The notes: generated from the sequence alone by a model not told the origin. 64,000 nucleotides of DNA from Lientehia sp934351765 (GCF_052118925.1 NZ_JBQKGG010000002.1:62001-126000); one strand, 5' to 3'; positions 32,840-41,387 are shown, counted from the stretch's first letter. Numbers and translations are program-made.

Positions 32840-34738
32840 TTAATCCATTCTTTGCAGTTCCGTTATCTGACCGCCGTAAAATACGTCAATGTGATTATTA
32901 TCCACGGTTTTTATAGTAAAGGTCAGCGTGTCGGTAGACATAAAGCTGGTAACGTCCAGCTTATAGGTATCGCCGTCCTGATAGAGTGCGTAGGTATCCT
33001 GCGGCGAGAAGAAGTTGCAGTTTGAGCCGTCAAAGACTACGATCGCTCCCGGCTGAGCCTGTCCAAAGCCGTAATCGCCTACACTTTTCCACTTACCCTC
33101 GATAGTAAAATCGGACAAGGTAACATAATCTTTGGAGGATGTTTCTGTCTCTGCTTCGGCAGACCCATTACTGGTTGTTTCAAAGGGATTGATGAATTCC
33201 AGCTCATAGACATCGCTTCCAGCTTCGATCCAGTCCGTCAGAGGGAATACCTTACACAAGTGTTGGGGATCGTGGTCCAACTCCCGGAAAACCTCATCGT
33301 ACTGGAGTCTGACAATGCCGTCTGATACGGTCACATCGAAGTCATCTCTGCTGTTGGTTTCATAGGTCTTCCAATCCGCTGAGATGTTATGCAGGAGCGT
33401 TCCGTTCATGTCATACAGACCCAACGCTTCGTCCCGGTCATAGAGAAGGAGGTACGGTTCGTCATTTACAAACACGATACTATTCTCCTCATAGTTATAG
33501 CTGTGCGCACACTGCTGTATCGGCTCAAACAAAGACGTGCCATTACTGTCCAGGACGGTAGCGTAGTAATTCCCGTCTGCGCCAATGATATTCAGGATGG
33601 CGTACCCATCATGGAAGCAGGTCACATCCTTGCAGCTATCGGGGTAGAGATCCCTCAGATCCAAAACGGTATTGCCCAAGAGGTCTGTAAACCAGACCTC
33701 TGAATAGGTATAGTAGTTCTCATAATTTCGGATTAACCCATCCCTGACCTCGGAAATATTAGCGATGATACCTGAATTGCCATCGTATTCTTCCAAGACA
33801 TTCATGTTTGTATCACATCTGGCCACATTACTGAGATCAACGCGATCCCTACTATTATAGTCACTGGTATAATATATGTCATGCCACGCCATAACAGCCG
33901 TTCCATTTTCAAATGGGATTGCAGGCACCCTACCATCAAGCCAGCGCACGGTATTCAGATTGAAGGTGTGATATGCTGCATTATCATAATACAACGTATA
34001 CCAGCCCTCACCGAAGTATTCGAGTGCATTGTCACCCAAAAAGTAATGTGCATTGAAATCGTTTCGAATGAGCTCTTTCTCGATCAACTGTTTGCCCGCC
34101 ACTGGGCCGTCTATGACATCACAGTGCGTATCCATCACATAAAAGGAGACATCCGCCTCCGTTATGCTGCTGGTATATTTCGCTACCATGAACCGACCAT
34201 CGTCATAACCCAGAATGTGCTCCCAGGTTCTGCTGGGTTCGTCAAATTCCGTGCGGTAAAGTTCATTCCCTTGCTTGTCAACGATGACTTCATAACAGAG
34301 ATATAGGTTTTTGCTATATTCAGAATAGGAATATTGACCCTTCGTGCTCACACGGTAAAACGCTACTCCATCATAAAAATCTGACGTGTAATAGGGATCT
34401 TCCTCCAGCGCGAAGAGGATGTTCCCCGCCTCGTCCACCGCGCAGGTTCGTTCCTGGCCGTCTGCTTCCAGGGATGTGGCCCACGCAACGCCGTCCGAAT
34501 AAAACGAAAAGTCGGTCAGCGCCATGTTGTCAAGTCCGGGAGCAGTATCTTCTGTTTCGCTAGTTGTGGGTTCGAGGGAGAGATTGTTATCCGGGCTTTC
34601 ATACTCGTCGGGGCTTTCATATTCTTCCGTTTCCGATTCGTAGGGTTCCGAATACTCATTTCTGCCATCATCCGATCTGCAAGCTGACATACACAGCGAA
34701 AGCAGCAACGCCAATATAAGAGCAATTGTTTTTTTCAT
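32840..34738 (-). CDS. Large lipoprotein with repeated beta-propeller-like modules
   Basis: 632 residues. The signal peptide ends in lipobox MSAC, so the protein is lipid-anchored outside. An acidic Tyr/Glu/Ser linker (ESETEEYESPDEYESPD) precedes a long beta-rich region with repeated G/N-x-x-L/Y strands (DEAGNILFAL, DKQGNELYRTEF, DSNGTSLFEP, DMNGTLLHNI), like WG-type repeats. A C-terminal lipocalin-like domain follows (FTIEGKWKSVGDYGFG ... ITELQRMD). The ATG at 34738 follows GGAGG. It is probably a sensor or scaffold on the outer face; substrate unknown. Confidence 0.8.
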   Translation of the reverse strand: MKKTIALILALLLSLCMSACRSDDGRNEYSEPYESETEEYESPDEYESPDNNLSLEPTTSETEDTAPGLDNMALTDFSFYSDGVAWATSLEADGQERTCAVDEAGNILFALEEDPYYTSDFYDGVAFYRVSTKGQYSYSEYSKNLYLCYEVIVDKQGNELYRTEFDEPSRTWEHILGYDDGRFMVAKYTSSITEADVSFYVMDTHCDVIDGPVAGKQLIEKELIRNDFNAHYFLGDNALEYFGEGWYTLYYDNAAYHTFNLNTVRWLDGRVPAIPFENGTAVMAWHDIYYTSDYNSRDRVDLSNVARCDTNMNVLEEYDGNSGIIANISEVRDGLIRNYENYYTYSEVWFTDLLGNTVLDLRDLYPDSCKDVTCFHDGYAILNIIGADGNYYATVLDSNGTSLFEPIQQCAHSYNYEENSIVFVNDEPYLLLYDRDEALGLYDMNGTLLHNISADWKTYETNSRDDFDVTVSDGIVRLQYDEVFRELDHDPQHLCKVFPLTDWIEAGSDVYELEFINPFETTSNGSAEAETETSSKDYVTLSDFTIEGKWKSVGDYGFGQAQPGAIVVFDGSNCNFFSPQDTYALYQDGDTYKLDVTSFMSTDTLTFTIKTVDNNHIDVFYGGQITELQRMD

Positions 34739-34812
34739 GGTTCTTTCCTCCATTTTTTTAGTATCCTCATTCAACAGGGTTCTCCTCATAGTCCAGTATC
34801 AATCCCATTATT

Positions 34813-35778
34813 TTATAGGTCGATATGGCCGCCGTACACTGTATGCCCACTTGCTTTATCTGCAGGGCGCTTTGTACCGCAGGCACCGCAGAAATCCTCA
34901 TCCGGCGGAAGTTCCCTGCCGCAGCCGGTACAGAATACCTTTGCATGACCCGGTTCAGCCCACGGCAGTTCCGGACGTCTTGTGCCACAGTTGACGCAAA
35001 ATGTCTCATCCGGCAGCAATTCCCGACCGCAGTTGGGGCAAAACACCTTTTGTGCGGCGTCTGAAGCGCCAGCGCTCTGATAGACAGGCTGTCCGTAAGG
35101 CTGTCCATATGGTTGCGCAACAGGCATTTGGTAGACAGCCCTTTCCTTTTTATAGGGATGCGTCAGCCACCAGCCTAACAGGAACGCCATGGGAATCTGG
35201 AACAGGTCAGAGAAACCGTATAAATCGCTGCGCTTAAAATAGATGTTTCCCGCAAAATGCGCAAAGGCGATAAAGATACTGAGTATGCCAGGCAGGAACC
35301 ACAGCCTGTGCAGTCCACGCTTGTGCTCACCATCCTCGGCACACGGCGTGATCGTCATGAGGACAAGGAGCAGATAGCATAGAATTTCCAGCACATAGCA
35401 GCCGCAGATGCCGATTGCCCACATCGCCGGGCCAAAGTGCAGCTCATACTCATAGGTTTCAAAAAAGCCCCGGGAGCCATTGTTGAGCAAAAAGCTTACA
35501 AGTGTAAAGACGGGTAATAGAGCCTGCATTGCCAGCGCACCCGACAGAAGTCCATTTCGTTTGCGCATAAACAGCAGAACCGTCAGCAGTACCATACTGC
35601 CGATCAGTAACATCTGATAGAGAATATGGGGAACAGAGTGGGTACTGCCAAATTCCACCACCATGCGGTAGCCGATCATCTGATCCAGCCTTCCTGCTCG
35701 TAACAACAGAGATCTTAAGTTTTCAATCAATCCAAGCGCCAGCAATGCTGTGAAAATCGCCGCTACCGGAAATTTCAT
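34813..35778 (-). CDS. Polytopic membrane protein with two C-terminal zinc ribbons
   Basis: 321 residues. About six helices in the first 210 residues are followed by a Gln/Tyr/Pro linker (PYGQPYGQPVYQ) and two zinc ribbons (VFCPNCGRELLPDETFCVNCG and VFCTGCGRELPPDEDFCGACG). The first ATG (35778) has no ribosome site. GGAGGT lies 6 bases before an in-frame ATA at 35796-35794, so the true start may be that ATA, or a former ATG that mutated. It is the second gene of the operon. Confidence 0.75.
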   Translation of the reverse strand: MKFPVAAIFTALLALGLIENLRSLLLRAGRLDQMIGYRMVVEFGSTHSVPHILYQMLLIGSMVLLTVLLFMRKRNGLLSGALAMQALLPVFTLVSFLLNNGSRGFFETYEYELHFGPAMWAIGICGCYVLEILCYLLLVLMTITPCAEDGEHKRGLHRLWFLPGILSIFIAFAHFAGNIYFKRSDLYGFSDLFQIPMAFLLGWWLTHPYKKERAVYQMPVAQPYGQPYGQPVYQSAGASDAAQKVFCPNCGRELLPDETFCVNCGTRRPELPWAEPGHAKVFCTGCGRELPPDEDFCGACGTKRPADKASGHTVYGGHIDL

Positions 35779-36058
35779 TTTTTTCGTTTCGTTTATGTTT
35801 CTACCTCCAAGAAATACAATTAGACCGCCAATGGCCGCAATCGCTATCAGCAGAGCAATCTGCAGTCCGTTTCCAGCCTCCCGAATCGGCGAGATACTTC
35901 CGTCCGGGTTGACCTTTCCGCTGCGCAGCTAAGCATTCCGCCCAGGATAGCGAGATCGTTGTCGGATTCATAGGCGAATTTCTCGAACAGACTTTCTTTG
36001 AATTTCGCAGATGCTCGGCACAACGAATTGGAATTCCCTATGTTTCCTCTTTTTCAAA
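35779..36058 (-). other. Gap in the zinc-ribbon operon holding a membrane-anchor remnant
   Basis: On the minus strand, from about 35931 to 35779, a frame open into the 321-residue gene reads GKVNPDGSISPIREAGNGLQ, then a strong hydrophobic helix (IALLIAIAAIGGLIVFLGG). It has no start codon and begins after a TAG. Before it, in another frame, is FEKFAYESDNDLAILGGM. This looks like the decayed tail of a separate anchored protein, joined in frame to the next gene. Confidence 0.4.
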
Positions 36059-38344
36059 TTAGCCCCCAACGTCCGAAACCCGCACATATTCTCTGTCTGG
36101 CCACCAACCGTCCGGGTAATCCACAACAATCCGGTTGTTCTCCAAACGATAAAAGATAGAGTCGATGCCGTTCTGGAAGGGTTCCGAAGCAGTAACGCTG
36201 CCGTCTTTGCTCCAAACAAAATCACGCTGGTCATATGCACCGCTTGCTGTGGCGAACACATAGACGCCGCGCACCTCACTGCCATTCGACTCATTGATGA
36301 TAAACTGCTCTCCCTGATCTCCGTCATCGTATTGGTAAACACCGCACCAGTCTATCACGCTGTCTGGCCCATCCAAATCCTCCGGTGAATTCTCTGGAAC
36401 CGCGATCCCCAGCACGTTCAACATATATTCCATATCCGTCCGGAGGGATTCCATCATTTCTTCTTTTACGTTTTCAAAACCTTTATCGTAGGCCAACTGG
36501 GTGTTTGTGTAAAACAGGGTTTCCTCGCTTTCCGTAAAATTCATCCCATCCGGAAGCTGGTTCATATAAAAGGCGTTGTTTTCATATTGATAGACCTCTC
36601 CAAATTCCCCATTCTCGTCAAAGCCATATAAATGAACATACATAGGGGCATTGTCCAGGGAATCATATACCGGAACATACAGGTTTCCGCCATTTTGATA
36701 AATGCGGCTGCTAATGGCAGCTTCGTGGTTTTCCTCCTGCTGCCTTTCGCAGAAAAGCTGAACCGCTTCGCCGTTTTTTACTGTCCATACATCAACAAAC
36801 GGAAAAATACTCTCTTCATTGTTATAGAGCATCACCAATTCCTCAGTGCCATCCTGATTAAAGTCCATCAGATCAATTTTGAATACACCACGTGCACTGC
36901 ATTCATACTCAGCTTCATCAAACCAGAGAGAGCCTTGATCTGCAAAGGTCTGTTTAACCACATTCGCATACAGCTCGGTGGTATTGACAGTCTCCTGATT
37001 ATCTATTGAAGCGTCCTGATCGGATTCTCCAAAATAAATAATCGATCCGCCTTGTTTATCCGGGAGGAAGCAGTTATATCGTTCACTAGTTGCATCACCC
37101 TGCATCCAGCATGCATCATCGGCTCCAGCATAAATCAAATCCGGGATCCCTTCAACCTTGTCAAAAATCGTTTCCTCCAGAGTCTCTGTATTGAGGAAGT
37201 GGAGGGTCATATCCTTATAATAGTAGAGCCCGTTCTCGGAAAGGCAAAATCTGTTATATACGTCATCATCATAGGACGCAAGGGTTTCCGTGTTTCCGTC
37301 CTCGATGTTTAACCGGTAAATATTGTCTAAATCCGCATAATATAGATAATCCTCTTTGGAAATAAAGGAGAAATACTTCTCCACGTCATCATCGTCCTGG
37401 GATGGCACTCTACCGATTTCCTCTTCCTCAGAATCTACCGCTTTTCGATACAGAGTTTCGCCCATGAGATTATTCTCGATATCGGGAACAAGGTAATAAT
37501 AGTATCCGTCGTTATACGCTACAAAGCAGGCAGACCCCTCAAGGTCAAGAAAATCCTCCTGTTTGCACAGCTCACCGGTATTCAGATCCAACCGGTAGAA
37601 AAAATATCTGTTGCCGAAGATGAGATAATCATCAAGGAAGAAAGCACCTTCCATTTGAGACAGTAGATCGCCATATGTATTGAGTTGCTCATAGCTTACA
37701 AGGGTGCCGTTTTCCTTGCCGTCTTTGCTGAGCCAATGAATTTCGAATTCTTCGTCGCCCTGCTCTGTGTAATTTGTGTATTCGATAAAACAGATTTTAT
37801 CATTCCAGAGGAACATGCAGTGCATGGGATACATACTCCATCCATCGCCTTCAAATTCCTCTGATTCGTAGAGAATCTCCGGCTGTCCGCTCAGATCATT
37901 GCTGACCCGCTTAATACAGGGCGCCCAGGTTTCGGTCTCACTTAGAAAATATGTATACTGGTCATCGTAAACAACTGTGGAATATCCCAGATTGATAGAG
38001 CCGTCGTTGCCTTTAGAGCCGCCTTTCAGGCCGAACACAAAAATCAACCCCGCGGCAAGAATGACCGCAAGCAGCACGTCGCCAAGAGAAAGGCCGATGA
38101 TAAGCCCCTTTTTAGATTTCTTTTGAACCGGAGCCGCCGCACCATAGCCCATTTGCCCATTAAAATTAGGCTCCTGCATCAGTGGCTCCGGTTTCGGTGT
38201 TTGGATGTTTTCCGTTTCATCCGATATACCTGCCGGTTGCTGCGGCACCGGCGAAGCTTCTTGTGATATCTTTACAGGTGCACCACACACACTGCAAAAT
38301 CTCGCGTCATCCGACAAAGGATTTCCGCACTTTGAACAGAACAT
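36059..38344 (-). CDS. Zinc-ribbon, membrane-anchored protein with a large propeller-like ectodomain
   Basis: 761 residues. It starts with a zinc ribbon (MFCSKCGNPLSDDARFCSVCG). A polar linker and one helix (about residues 85-107, LIIGLSLGDVLLAVILAAGL) follow, then about 330 residues of propeller-like repeats (DNIYRLNIEDGNTETL, FFYRLDLNTGELCK). A second module (VFKIDLMDFNQDGTEELVML) precedes a C-terminal lipocalin-like part (DWCGVYQYDDGDQGEQF). The ATG at 38344 follows GAGGAG. It is the first gene after regulatory motif copy 2. The topology puts the zinc ribbon inside the cell and the large domain outside, suiting a signalling or stress-sensing role. Confidence 0.8.
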   Translation of the reverse strand: MFCSKCGNPLSDDARFCSVCGAPVKISQEASPVPQQPAGISDETENIQTPKPEPLMQEPNFNGQMGYGAAAPVQKKSKKGLIIGLSLGDVLLAVILAAGLIFVFGLKGGSKGNDGSINLGYSTVVYDDQYTYFLSETETWAPCIKRVSNDLSGQPEILYESEEFEGDGWSMYPMHCMFLWNDKICFIEYTNYTEQGDEEFEIHWLSKDGKENGTLVSYEQLNTYGDLLSQMEGAFFLDDYLIFGNRYFFYRLDLNTGELCKQEDFLDLEGSACFVAYNDGYYYYLVPDIENNLMGETLYRKAVDSEEEEIGRVPSQDDDDVEKYFSFISKEDYLYYADLDNIYRLNIEDGNTETLASYDDDVYNRFCLSENGLYYYKDMTLHFLNTETLEETIFDKVEGIPDLIYAGADDACWMQGDATSERYNCFLPDKQGGSIIYFGESDQDASIDNQETVNTTELYANVVKQTFADQGSLWFDEAEYECSARGVFKIDLMDFNQDGTEELVMLYNNEESIFPFVDVWTVKNGEAVQLFCERQQEENHEAAISSRIYQNGGNLYVPVYDSLDNAPMYVHLYGFDENGEFGEVYQYENNAFYMNQLPDGMNFTESEETLFYTNTQLAYDKGFENVKEEMMESLRTDMEYMLNVLGIAVPENSPEDLDGPDSVIDWCGVYQYDDGDQGEQFIINESNGSEVRGVYVFATASGAYDQRDFVWSKDGSVTASEPFQNGIDSIFYRLENNRIVVDYPDGWWPDREYVRVSDVGG

Positions 38345-38402
38345 AATCTCTACTCCTCTCGCTTGGCGGAGACAAAAGCAACCCCAGCTTATTTTCCATC
38401 CC

Positions 38403-38446
38403 ATTTTACCTGAACCGACAAAAAAGCGCCCCACACAATCAGGTAG
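38403..38446 (-). promoter_or_regulatory. Promoter of the zinc-ribbon operon with regulatory motif copy 2
   Basis: Minus strand: motif CTACCTGATTGTGTGGGG then CG (38446-38427), 18-base spacer, TAAAAT (38408-38403). Same layout as copy 1: the motif end replaces a -35 box. Confidence 0.72.
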
Positions 38447-38497
38447 TTTTCAGAAAATACTTTGAGAATTTTCTGTACACTACCCTTTTGTGTGGGG
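38429..38497. repeat. Long inverted repeat formed by motif copies 2 and 3
   Basis: CCCCACACAA (38429-38438) pairs with TTGTGTGGGG (38488-38497). Inside, GGTAGT pairs with ACTACC and CAGAAAAT with ATTTTCTG. The two halves are divergent promoter elements facing away from each other. Confidence 0.85.
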
Positions 38498-38523
38498 ACA
38501 AAGTTCTCCTCTGCAAATATAAT
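38480..38523 (+). promoter_or_regulatory. Promoter of the DUF6273 lipoprotein with regulatory motif copy 3
   Basis: Motif CTACCCTTTTGTGTGGGG (38480-38497) followed by AC, an 18-base spacer counted from GGGGAC, and TATAAT (38518-38523). The core is identical to copy 1. Confidence 0.75.
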
Positions 38524-38594
38524 ACTAAATAAAAAAACAGAGAAACTAAGCGAGCTGAAAACTTTGCGGAGCGCTTCGAGAAAGGTAGGAAATT

Positions 38595-39286
38595 ATGAAA
38601 AAATACACAAAAATTGTTGCTCTCTTCTTGGCTGTCCTTATGGTGCTGTCTCTGTCGGCCTGTGGGAAAAAACTGTCCGTTGGCGACTCTTTACAGATGG
38701 GAAATGACGGAGATACTGATATTTGGTGGAGGTTATTGCTGTAGACGGCGATCGTGCTCTTGTAACCAGCAGAAATAGCGTGGATTGGAAATTATTCAAT
38801 GAGCAATATGAGAACGTTACTTGGGAGACAAGCACCCTCCGCAACTGGCTGAATGATACGTTTTACAACAGTACTTTCAATTCTGAAGAACAATCGAAGA
38901 TATTCACGACAACAGTTGAAAATCCGGATAATCCGGATTCCGGGGTGGATGGCGGAAATAATACCGAAGATCGGTTGTTCCTGTTGAGCGTGTATGAGGT
39001 GGAAGAGTATTACGAACGTGAGGCCTTTCGAGAGGCGTGGCTATCGTCAAAGGCACATAGCTCTGCACAAGAATATAATCCCGATGGGTATATTAGCGGT
39101 TTGAGTAGTAGCTGGTGGACACGTACACCCGGAGATGGCGGACTCAGCTTTATCTGCGTTGACAGTCACGGCGAGTTTGAAACGCGTCCCACCGGTCTTG
39201 CTTCGGATTTGTACACGAGCGGTATCGTCGTGGCTGATGACAAAAATGGCGCAGGCGTCCGTCCGGCTATGTGGATTCAGCGGTAA
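38595..39286 (+). pseudogene. DUF6273-domain lipoprotein, frameshifted
   Basis: The ATG at 38595 opens a lipoprotein signal (MKKYTKIVALFLAVLMVLSL, lipobox SLSAC) and continues to about 38730, where the frame breaks. The rest (from about 38723 to 39286) is a DUF6273 domain: IAVDGDRALVTSRNSVDWKLF, TWETSTLRNWLNDTFY, SSSWWTRTPGDGG and GVRPAMWIQR. One missing G (agg-gtt to agg-tt) would join DTDIWWR to VIAVDGDR. It is transcribed from motif copy 3. DUF6273 has no settled function. Either a broken gene or an error in the sequence. Confidence 0.8.
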
Positions 39287-39383
39287 TTATTTTACAGCTT
39301 GATCAATTCGTTTTTCGCTGCATGGTCAATTTCTTCGTTTTGAGGAAAATTGAACCTAAGGAACTCTCTTACGTAAAATGTCC

Positions 39384-39400
39384 GCAATTGGCGGAATTGC
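39384..39400. repeat. Inverted repeat before the DUF6414-like gene
   Basis: Perfect GCAATT - GGCGG - AATTGC, interlocked with TCCGC-aattG-GCGGA. It lies about 50 bases before the GTG start at 39448, so it may be an operator. No convincing -35/-10 pair was found around it. Confidence 0.45.
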
Positions 39401-39447
39401 TGACATATACATCATAGAAAGAATTATACTAAAAGAGGTTGAGCATA

Positions 39448-40260
39448 GTGAAATTAAGAAATTTTCTTTATCTAAATACTAAATTGATTGAAGACTATAT
39501 AGCCACGATTGATGGCTATACATACGATGAAGAATACAGAGCTACTGCAGTTAGTAGCGAAAATGCATTGGCTGGAAAGGGCGCAATCGGTATCATATCT
39601 GGGAACGGGTCGCATGCAGGAAAACAATCTGAGGAAGTGAAACGTTCTGTGCACATTAGCGATGCGGCAAAATTTGAGAAAATTTATAAATATCTCAAAT
39701 CTTACGAAGACGATGGACTAAAATATTTCGAGTATCTTAGTGAAGCGGATTACGATGTACTGCATCGTGACGATTTCTTGGAAGTCTTGGTAACGGCTCG
39801 CTTCTCAAAAATGAAAGAGTTAACTGACAGTGTCAAGAAGATTACAGAGTTGGCAACTGCGCTTGAAAGAAATACCAATCAACAAATTCTGGACGAGAAG
39901 GCTACTGAAGCCATGAATGGTTTTTTGGCATTAGGCCAGATGAAATCTGGGAAAGAAATTTCTTGTGTTTTTGAGTTTGATAATGGAAAATACCCTCTAG
40001 TCGCTTATCTCGATGGAAACTGTTTTAGGTGCGTGCAAGATAGCTTTGTTGGACAGGCGTACCTATTATGTAAAATTATTCGAAAAGTTCCTAAAGGGCA
40101 AAGTATTAAGCTGGATGAAATTTTTGATGATATTAAGAAGCTACCTTTGAATAGGACACAGCGTAGAAATATGCCGAAGAATATGGATAACCCTGTAGAA
40201 CTACGAGATATTATTAAAGGCCCTGCTCTTGTAGTTCTTCCCATTGCCGTATATCAGTGA
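39448..40260 (+). CDS. DUF6414-like protein of unknown function
   Basis: 270 residues, soluble. The N-terminus (KLRNFLYLNTKLIEDYIATI) and the central FEKIYKYLKSYEDDGLKYFEYLS resemble proteins catalogued as DUF6414, which I recall only by pattern. The C-terminal half carries a small beta domain (GKEISCVFEFDNGKYPLVAYL). The GTG at 39448 is preferred over the TTG nine bases earlier because AGAGG lies upstream. AT-rich, monocistronic or cotranscribed with the membrane ORF at 40323. Function unknown. Confidence 0.65.
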   Translation: MKLRNFLYLNTKLIEDYIATIDGYTYDEEYRATAVSSENALAGKGAIGIISGNGSHAGKQSEEVKRSVHISDAAKFEKIYKYLKSYEDDGLKYFEYLSEADYDVLHRDDFLEVLVTARFSKMKELTDSVKKITELATALERNTNQQILDEKATEAMNGFLALGQMKSGKEISCVFEFDNGKYPLVAYLDGNCFRCVQDSFVGQAYLLCKIIRKVPKGQSIKLDEIFDDIKKLPLNRTQRRNMPKNMDNPVELRDIIKGPALVVLPIAVYQ

Positions 40261-40322
40261 TAGTAAAGGTGTTTGGTATTGTAGCCGACACTACGAGGAG
40301 CTAAATAAGGACTAAAACATAC

Positions 40323-40767
40323 ATGGTAAAAAATAAGTGCAAAAACGATATAGAGAGTGAGCCCATTCGTTTAGCTATTCAAGCGGGGATAGTCGCAAGC
40401 TGTCTTGTTGTAATTACTGGAGGCTATGAAACTCTTGGGTCAAGCTTTCAGTTATTGGTTAAAAATATTGGCATTAGTCTTGGGCCTATTATCTATGTCG
40501 TACATAATGTTAACTGCTAGACTATATGGTTTCAAAGAAAAGAAAGATATGCTGGCGAGAGGGCGACTATATGATTGTTCGGTTACGTTTTACTGGTACA
40601 TTTTTTCATCACTTCTATATTTGTTTGTAAGCGATTTTATTTCGTATTCAACCGGTTTGAATTTTTCTCAGATCTACGCCATGGTAATGATAGCAATTAC
40701 GGTAACGATAGTAGTGTTATTAGTTATAAGAATCGTGCAAAAAAGAAAGAAAAAGCGCCAGGAATAG
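40323..40767 (+). CDS. Small membrane protein, two overlapping frames (possible frameshift)
   Basis: Frame A (40323-40520, 65 residues, MVKNKCKNDIESEPIRLAIQ...) has one hydrophobic segment (AGIVASCLVVITGG). Frame B (40426-40767, 113 residues) has about three helices (ILALVLGLLSMSYIML, FYWYIFSSLLYLFVSDF, IAITVTIVVLLVIRIV) and a KKRKKK-like tail. They overlap by 95 bases. A one-base shift near 40426-40500 would give a single protein of about 145 residues. Alternatively frame B is the gene, with GGAGG just 2 bases before its ATG. Family unknown. Confidence 0.5.
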
Positions 40768-40960
40768 TATATATTAATCTATTCCATTTTCTAAAGCCGT
40801 GTGACTTATGTTTGCTCGCACCAATTTCTAATTTTTCGTTGAAAAGGACAATCCCGGGAAAATGGTGCAGAAAATGAGAAATTCTTATTTTTGATAAAAA
40901 TGTGTGGCTCTATAACTCGAAATAACCCATTCAAAAAACAAGGAATGGTGCAAAACAAAG
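40768..40960. other. AT-rich gap without a gene
   Basis: No coding frame I can support. It holds imperfect repeats of GCACCAATTTC / GAAAATGGTGC (about 40820-40875) and another GGTGCAAA near 40948. These may fold into a hairpin; no function assigned. Confidence 0.35.
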
Positions 40961-40984
40961 AAAAATCCCCGAGAAATCGGGGAC
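40961..40984 (-). terminator. Terminator of tRNA-Gly
   Basis: Minus strand: TCCCCGA - TTTC - TCGGGGA then TTTTTC. Confidence 0.85.
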
Positions 40985-41027
40985 TTTTCTCACGCCGCAC
41001 CGCTATCAGTGTGACGTCATAATATGA

Positions 41028-41098
41028 AGCGGATGACGGGAATCGAACCCGCCTATCCAGCTTGGGAAGCTGGTGTTCTACCAATGAACTACATCCGC
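41028..41098 (-). tRNA. tRNA-Gly(CCC)
   Basis: 71-base cloverleaf on the minus strand. The acceptor stem is GCGGATG / CATCCGC, the anticodon stem CCAGC / GCTGG with loop TTCCCAA (anticodon CCC), and the T arm GGGTTCGATTCCC. It is the tRNA facing the accessory region, but no repeat of its 3' end was found on the far side. Confidence 0.92.
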
Positions 41099-41108
41099 GA
41101 ATGTACTT

Positions 41109-41137
41109 ATTATACTAGAGATACTCTGTTTCGTCAA
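41109..41137 (-). promoter_or_regulatory. Promoter of tRNA-Gly
   Basis: Minus strand: TTGACG (41137-41132), 17 bases, TATAAT (41114-41109). Confidence 0.85.
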
Positions 41138-41162
41138 GGCACAGAAAGCATTTTCGGCAAAA

Positions 41163-41190
41163 GAAAACCTCAGGAAATCTCCTGAGGTCA
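41163..41190 (-). terminator. Terminator after tRNA-Met
   Basis: Minus strand: ACCTCAGGA - GATT - TCCTGAGGT then TTTCTTTT. Confidence 0.88.
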
Positions 41191-41194
41191 TTCG

Positions 41195-41268
41195 TAGCGG
41201 AAGGGAGATTTGAACTCTCGACACCACGGGTATGAACCGTGTGCTCTAGCCAACTGAGCTATTCCGCC
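41195..41268 (-). tRNA. tRNA-Met(CAT), elongator type
   Basis: 74 bases, minus strand. Acceptor GGCGGAA / TTCCGCT, anticodon stem CACGG / CCGTG with loop TTCATAC (anticodon CAT). The paired first position argues against the initiator form; tRNA-Ile2 with a modified C34 cannot be fully ruled out. Confidence 0.9.
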
Positions 41269-41272
41269 ATAG

Positions 41273-41345
41273 TGGGGCCTATAGGGCTCGAACCTATGAC
41301 CCTCTGCTTGTAAGGCAGATGCTCTCCCAGCTGAGCTAAGACCCC
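41273..41345 (-). tRNA. tRNA-Val(TAC)
   Basis: 73 bases, minus strand. Acceptor GGGGTCT / AGGCCCC, anticodon stem TCTGC / GCAGA with loop CTTACAA (anticodon TAC). It is cotranscribed with tRNA-Met, 4 bases apart. Confidence 0.93.
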
Positions 41346-41387
41346 ATGTGCTTTGAAAATTTTTATTTTATTTTCGACTGCCTATGT

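Noticed and set aside
30977..38497. The copies of CCCCACACAAAAGGGTAG at 30977 and 38497 (opposite strands) as terminal inverted repeats of a transposon.
   Set aside because: A third copy exists, all three sit at the same distance from a -10 box, and no transposase lies between them. Promoter elements explain them better.
38462..38707. A coding frame on the plus strand before the DUF6273 lipoprotein.
   Set aside because: It overlaps the promoter motif, -10 box and the lipoprotein signal peptide in another frame.
41028..41098. tRNA-Gly as the attachment site of an island covering 27-41 kb.
   Set aside because: No copy of the tRNA 3' end was found at the other side and no integrase gene lies in the region.
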